From Oasisia sp. SBJ-2009 (Eukaryota; Annelida; Polychaeta; Sabellida; Siboglinidae): DNA of 64,000 nt. The first letter of the stretch is position 1; each line of letters begins with the position of its first letter. The stretch is from NCBI GenBank assembly GCA_964017155.1, contig OZ024861.1, positions 34,585,324 to 34,649,323 of the forward strand, read 5' to 3'. Shown piece after piece: positions 59,901-64,000 of this stretch. The notes beneath the pieces were generated by a model. The model ran no database searches and was not told where the DNA came from. It saw only the letters and a program-made list of their open reading frames with translations. The translations under genes were made by a program, and so were the position numbers.

Positions 59901-62900
59901 GGGGATGTGTCAGATTGTGGTGACAACCCCAATGGAACTACTCAAGATACAGCTGCAGGACGCAGGGCGCACAGGTGTGTGGGTCCACGCTCTAGGAAAT
60001 GACAAATGTTCAAACTAATGCTGACACAGTATGGTCCTCAAGATCTGTGTGAGTCCTCATGTTGTTGTTTTGTTCACACTTCGCACCACCTAAGCTAATT
60101 TCCTGGAGTTTTTTGGAAGCGCCTGAAAGATCCTTTGAAGTAGATCCCATATGGAGTAGTTGTGTAGCATGTCTTGGTGTGTACGAGTTAAGCCAGTGGT
60201 TGTGGTGCTCAGTCATTGCATGTAAGTGCATTTCCTCCTGGTGCCGGTGTCCACTCACCTCTTTCTATGTTTATTTGTGTCCTTGCGCCATTGGCCACCA
60301 ATCTACTAACTGACATAAATGATATTAAAAACACAAAGGAAGTTACTAAGAGTTAGTTACTTTTTCCCTTAACAAATTATATATCAACCATTTTCTAGTG
60401 GGTACTTGAGGTATGTTTGATTTATTGAGAAGTTGTTATCTGCTGCATACAATCACAAAGCCACTGTGACTTTCAAACACAGGAAACAGCCCCAGCAAAC
60501 ATCTGCCTTGGGTGAAATCTCGCAGAGTTAGTGGTGGGCTTTCTTTTCTTCAGAGAAGGTGTGACCATTAAGACATGTCATGTGACTGGTTCTTCCAGCT
60601 GGGGCAGCAGCGTCCTCTGGTCAGAAAGTGAAGGTATCAGCCACGCGGATAGCGCTAGGCTTGTTCAGCTCCAGCAAGCATCTGTCTTGGGTGAATTCCC
60701 GCAGAGTTAATGGCGAGCTAAAGCTCATTACTAATTTACATGTCTCTTCATACTTTCTTCAGAGAAAGTGTGACCATTAAGACATGTCATGTGACTGGTT
60801 CTTCCAACAGCGTCCTCTGGTCAGAAAGTGAAGGTGTCAGCCACGCGGATAGCGCTAGGCTTGTTCCGAGAGCGGGGCATTGTGGGACTGTACAAGGGTG
60901 CCGGAGCGACCATGTTTAGAGACGTCACTTTCTCAGCTATTTACTTCCCACTGTTTGCTCATCTAAATGCTCTAGTAAGTGTTTGTCCTCTTATATCTTA
61001 CTGGGGTAATTTGTGTAAAATGTCAAGGGACATGTGACAGATGTTACATGTGGGATGACTTGTAACATGTGGGGTGATTTGTAATGTGTGGTGTGAGTTG
61101 TAACATTTATAGTGACTTGTAATAGGTGGAATGACTTAATTGTAACATATGTGCGACTTGTAACATGTGGGGTGACAGGTGTAATATGGGAGGTGACCTT
61201 CCCAAAAAAGCCGAGATGGTATATGAGTGAACAGGTCTGTCAGGGAAGTAAAGGGTAAAGCGCTTTGAACGGTCCTGAGGACTGGATACTGCGCTATATA
61301 AGAACTGCCTTTACTTTATGTAACACGAGGATGACTTGTACTGTGTGAGGTGACAGGTGTAATATGGGAGGTGACCTGTATGTAACACGAGGATGACTTG
61401 TACTGTGTGAGGTGACAGGTGTAACATGGGAGGTGACCTGTATGTAACACGAGGATGACTTGTACTGTGTGAGGTGACAGGTGTAATATGGGAGGTGACC
61501 TGTATGTAACACGAGGATGACTTGTACTGTGTGAGGTGACAGGTGTAATATGGGAGGTGACCTGTATGTAACACGAGGATGACTTGTACTGTGTGAGGTG
61601 ACAGGTGTAACATGGGTGGTGGTGACCTGTAACATGTCAGGTGACATGTAACATGTCAGGTGACTTGAAACATATGGGGGTGACTAGTAGTGTTTATGGT
61701 GACTTGTAACTCATAGGGTAACTGTTACAGGGTAAGAAGAGGAAGAACAGTGACCAATCTGTCTTCTACGTGTCATTCCTGGCCGGGTGTTCTGCAGGTT
61801 GTGTTGCCTCCTTTGTTGTCACCCCAATAGATGGTACGTACCCTGGTGAAGCCACATGATCTGTTTACTTACGATTTTTGTTAAATGCTCCACCGAGATT
61901 CCATGTCGGTGCTAATGAATTTAAGACTGTTGGTTTACTACCTGTTGAATGTCGAGTAGAACAGTTAAAATTGGGTCACATGTTCAACATTATAAATCTA
62001 AAGGCACCAGAATATTTAAGAACAAATGTCGAAATGGTACACCATAGATACCCTACAAGAGCCAGCAACTTGGCATGTGTCATTCCAAGAGTGAAGGGTT
62101 CTGGGCAAACTTCCTTTTTTTTTATTCCAGCATATGCCACTGGAACAAACTGCCTACTGAAATAAAGAAATGTCAATTTTAAAATAGTTCGAAAAAAGGT
62201 AATGACCCTCTTATACAGCAGATTGATGGCTAACGAAATATCACCTTAATGTGGCATTTTAAATACTTTTTTGTTAATTTAATCTTACTACGTGCTATTT
62301 TAAATACTTTTTTTTTTAATTTAATCTTACTACGTACTATCATGTTATTATATTTTAATAGAGCACCTTTTATGTTGGCACATTGTCTTATTGATGACAT
62401 TTGTAACTCACTCACTTCATAACATCGAAAATTCATGTAGCATAATTTGTTGTATCAACTCACAATTTATATCGTGCAATATATATATTAAAATATATGT
62501 ACATTGAATAGACAGAACAGCCATTAATGTAGTATTCAGGAAACATTTAAAATACTGACCATATACAACCAGTTCGGCTTGGAATTATGAAGACCACCCA
62601 CTTAGTAACACTAACAACAGTGCCATCCACAGCAATTCCAAAAAAGTCCCAAAGGACAAGTAGAAAATTAACCGATTTGCTTATATCGGATTAGTATCAT
62701 GCAGATATCTATCTGTCAGTTGTCATGTTACCGTTTGTGTTGGAGGTAGACATCAGGAGGCCCATGTATTGTAGACCTGCAGCCAGAGTGAAGATGTCGA
62801 CTGGATGAGTGTTTGTCTGTTGCAGTTGTGAAGACACGGTTGCAGACGTTGACAAAGGTGACAGGAGAGAGACAGTACACAGGCGTTGCTGACTGCTTCA

Positions 62901-63510
62901 TGTGAGTCCAACACAACCTCTCATGTCCTTCTTGGTGTCACAGTTCATTGTGCTGTGTTCTACAGAAAAGTAGTAAGTTGAGTGTCCGTGAGACAACTCA
63001 GTTAAGATGTAGGGCAGCACTGTTCTTCTCAGCTAAACCTACAATATCTAGCATTCACTGCCTTTTATAGGGTTACCAGCACACATTCAAATGTAAGTAC
63101 TGTTAATTACTTACGGATAAGTAGGTTTTGAAATGTATTTGTGAGATAAATGAATTTGTACAGACAAGTGAAATTTGTTTTATTTGTCCTCAGAACAAAT
63201 AAACCAATTTTGAACCAGGTATAATTTTATTGTATATGCAGTTTATTGTGCATATCTGGACTTGATAGTATGTGTGCATGTATGTACAGATTTACTGAGA
63301 TATTTTTGATCTGGTAAAAATATGATCATCCATAAAGGTGTGCATTGTTCTGTTTGCAGAAACACGTGGCGATACGAAGGCTTGCGGGCATTCTTCAAAG
63401 GAGGTTTCTGTCGCGTTATGGTCATCGCGCCACTGTTTGGCATTGCACAGGTTGTCTACTATCTCGGCATAGCTGAGATGATGCTGGAGAAGCTGCAAAG
63501 GAAACCATGA
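53968..63510 (+). CDS. SLC25A22-like: Mitochondrial glutamate carrier, copy 2 (SLC25A22/A18-like), nine coding exons
   Basis: Exons: 53,968-53,987; 56,507-56,641; 58,406-58,461; 58,887-58,977; 59,856-59,974; 60,811-60,974; 61,731-61,833; 62,826-62,901; 63,360-63,510. Total 915 nt, 304 residues. Exon lengths and phases equal those of copy 1 except the last, which ends early at TGA (CGA in copy 1); the old tail remains open in frame to 63,587. All three carrier signatures are intact (PIDLVK, PMELLK, PIDVVK). Of about 14 replacements against copy 1, only two fall outside exons 7-9. The start context (CTGAATGG) is weaker than in copy 1. It is probably still a working carrier, since the core of about 300 residues is complete. 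Confidence 0.92.
54067..54600. repeat. 20-bp minisatellite in intron 1 of carrier copy 2
   Basis: Same GTCAAGACAATACACTGGAT unit as in copy 1, but the array organisation differs. Here there is a higher-order repeat of about 70 bp (CACAGCAATACAATGGATG then ACAGCAATATACTGG) that copy 1 lacks. Confidence 0.92.
54620..56265. other. Intron 1 segment private to carrier copy 2
   Basis: Copy 1 passes directly from the minisatellite to CAGTATGGAATTGTACATTA. Copy 2 has about 1.65 kb between them. The segment begins with GAGA-rich repeats and a G run (54,641-54,650) and contains a SINE at about 55,285-55,480. The remainder is not recognised. Confidence 0.65.
55285..55480 (+). mobile_element. tRNA-derived SINE remnant in carrier copy 2
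   Basis: B-box GGTTCAAATCC at 55,344-55,354, then TTGGGCAAACTCTACATTGC and TCCAGTAAACTTAGCTGTA, the same core as the SINE at 6.8 kb. The A-box region (GTACAGTAGCTCA) is degenerate. Confidence 0.6.
56507..56641 (+). CDS. Glutamate carrier copy 2, exon 2
   Basis: Same splice sites and phase as copy 1; one replacement (Ser51 to Asn, giving MYRNM). Confidence 0.94.
57515..58285. mobile_element. LINE insertion with inverted 5' part
   Basis: Minus strand 57,990 to 57,517: [19 protein letters not shown] and INRQCRTLY (C-terminal RT region of a non-LTR element), ending in GGAATAAAGTTATTGAATTG and an ATTGA-type tail. Plus strand 58,068-58,250: [19 protein letters not shown] and [17 protein letters not shown] (N-terminal RT region). 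The two parts face opposite ways, as after twin priming. Unit 1 has unrelated sequence here. Confidence 0.75.
58406..58461 (+). CDS. Glutamate carrier copy 2, exon 3
   Basis: Protein identical to copy 1 exon 3; donor CGAG|GTAAGT is closer to consensus than copy 1's GTAGGT. Confidence 0.94.
58887..58977 (+). CDS. Glutamate carrier copy 2, exon 4
   Basis: Only synonymous differences from copy 1 (for example CTGCTACTCATC against CTGTTACTTATT). Confidence 0.94.
59856..59974 (+). CDS. Glutamate carrier copy 2, exon 5
   Basis: Protein identical to copy 1; synonymous differences only. Donor ACAG|GTGTGT against GTGGGT. Confidence 0.94.
60480..60680 (+). pseudogene. Truncated duplicate of intron 5 end and exon 6 start
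   Basis: 60,617-60,666 repeats the first 50 or so bases of exon 6 (CGTCCTCTGGTCAGAAAGTG onward) with its own upstream acceptor (GGGGCAGCAG). It then joins intron sequence AGCTCCAGCAAGCATCTGTC. No donor follows in frame before a stop, so it is an exon fragment. Confidence 0.85.
60811..60974 (+). CDS. Glutamate carrier copy 2, exon 6
   Basis: By eye identical in nucleotides to copy 1 exon 6. A truncated duplicate of this exon lies just upstream (60,617-60,666). Confidence 0.94.
61030..61710. repeat. Expanded minisatellite in intron 6, copy 2, with 62-bp higher-order units
   Basis: TAACACGAGGATGACTTG recurs at 61,321, 61,383, 61,445, 61,507 and 61,569 (exact 62-bp period). Copy 1 has a single such unit near 42,115. 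The SINE-tail-like block (GTAAAGCGCTTTGAACGGTC) is at about 61,205-61,318. Confidence 0.9.
61731..61833 (+). CDS. Glutamate carrier copy 2, exon 7
   Basis: Seven replacements in 34 codons against copy 1 (residues 201, 203, 220, 222, 223, 224, 226). They include [10 protein letters not shown] where copy 1 has [10 protein letters not shown]. Confidence 0.94.
61871..62445 (+). mobile_element. LINE 3' fragment (CR1/L2-like), private to carrier copy 2
   Basis: Frame 61,878-62,165 reads [47 protein letters not shown]; another frame then gives [14 protein letters not shown]. This is the classic C-terminus of a non-LTR polyprotein with one frameshift at a poly-T run. The 3' end has a 43-bp tandem pair (62,260-62,340). 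The surrounding intron is continuous in copy 1 (42,360-42,390). Confidence 0.85.
62826..62901 (+). CDS. Glutamate carrier copy 2, exon 8
   Basis: Same as copy 1 except the split last codon (Thr255 to Ile). Confidence 0.94.
63360..63510 (+). CDS. Glutamate carrier copy 2, exon 9 (early stop)
   Basis: Ends ...EKLQRKP and then TGA. It has AFFKGG, matching the vertebrate Ala and Lys better than copy 1's TFFNGG. Confidence 0.94.
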
Positions 63511-64000
63511 CAGGAGACGCCTCACTCTACATCTACACAGGACACTGCTAAGTTAGAATCAACTCAAGACAAACCTCAGCTACAATGAGTATAGGCAACC
63601 ACTGTGTCACTGACAACACAAATATTTAAGATATCACTCCATCACAGACCATCCTCACATGACAAGGGTCACTGCTGCTGATTACATCAGTACCAGGTAG
63701 CAGTATCCTTGGCTGGTTCCTTTGTAAAACTCTGAATTTAAGCTGTCATTGAAATCACTCACACAAGTGTGGTTTGCTTCTGGTCATGTGGTATATTTTG
63801 GGTCATTTTAGCCACACGGTGGTCGTGTTACATGCAGTGTTTGGGATGTGGATGAAAATATTCGAATACACAAAACCATTCAGCTGCTCATGCAGATGGG
63901 CAGCCATGTCATTATATGGGGATTCCCAGAAATTGTTTGTCTGTCTTCAAGTTGGAGTGGATATTTGTGCTGTTCACATGGCAAGTTTAACTCAACTAAC
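63511..64000 (+). other. Former coding tail and 3' UTR of carrier copy 2
   Basis: From the new stop the old frame stays open, with an in-frame 6-bp TCTACA gain, to CAATGA at 63,582-63,587. The sequence then aligns with the copy 1 3' UTR to the window end. Confidence 0.75.

Larger units (their letters stand above)
51584..64000. repeat. Tandem segmental duplication, unit 2 (runs off the window)
   Basis: Partner of 32,275-43,862. Landmarks in the same order: AGATATCAGATGAGATCAA near 52,195, the start-codon exon at 53,968, the 20-bp minisatellite, then eight more exons and the 3' UTR. Unit 2 carries private insertions at about 54,620-56,265, 57,515-58,285 and 61,871-62,445. Confidence 0.9.

Noticed and set aside
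61294..61647. 100-117-codon minus-strand frames with repeated [15 protein letters not shown]
   Set aside because: Products of the 62-bp tandem repeat in intron 6 of carrier copy 2.

Overview
The window is animal nuclear DNA. It has multi-exon genes with GT-AG introns, dense interspersed repeats (tRNA-derived SINE pieces, CR1/L2-like and other non-LTR retrotransposon fragments, a decayed Ty3/Gypsy element, several inverted-repeat DNA elements) and AT-rich intergenic DNA. The repeat mix and protein similarities suggest a marine invertebrate, perhaps a mollusc or other lophotrochozoan. The sequence alone does not fix the taxon.

Region 1 (1-21,300, + strand) is the 3' two-thirds or so of an SCAF4/SCAF8 homologue, an RNA polymerase II CTD-associated RS/RRM protein that in vertebrates suppresses premature polyadenylation. 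Twelve coding exons with compatible phases give 1,105 codons plus a stop. The N-terminal CTD-interacting domain lies upstream of the window. The introns hold a 1,044-bp TTAA-flanked element with 15-bp perfect terminal inverted repeats, a tRNA-SINE remnant, and two minisatellites, each grown out of a 5' splice site.

Region 2 (21,300-32,270) is intergenic and repeat-laden. It contains a fold-back element, a minus-strand LINE reverse-transcriptase relic, a long CCTG/GTGC tract, degenerate repeats, and an apparently identical pair of 457-bp direct repeats 2.5 kb apart.

Region 3 (32,275 to the window end) is a tandem segmental duplication with a period of about 19.3 kb. Each unit carries a complete nine-exon mitochondrial glutamate carrier (SLC25A22/SLC25A18-like) on the + strand, at 35,936-43,453 and 53,968-63,510. 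The copies have identical exon phases. Copy 2 has a nonsense change that shortens the C-terminal tail, a cluster of replacements in exons 7-9, and a partial exon-6 duplication. Different transposons inserted into each copy after duplication, giving filled and empty site pairs. Between the genes (45,900-51,580) lies a nest of mobile DNA: a GC-rich hairpin, a second fold-back copy with a nested MITE, a degraded Gypsy-type integrase followed by a degraded TatD-like nuclease region, and an LTR-like sequence.

The two gene families are functionally unrelated; nothing in the sequence suggests they act together. No RNA gene, CRISPR array or prokaryotic signal was seen.
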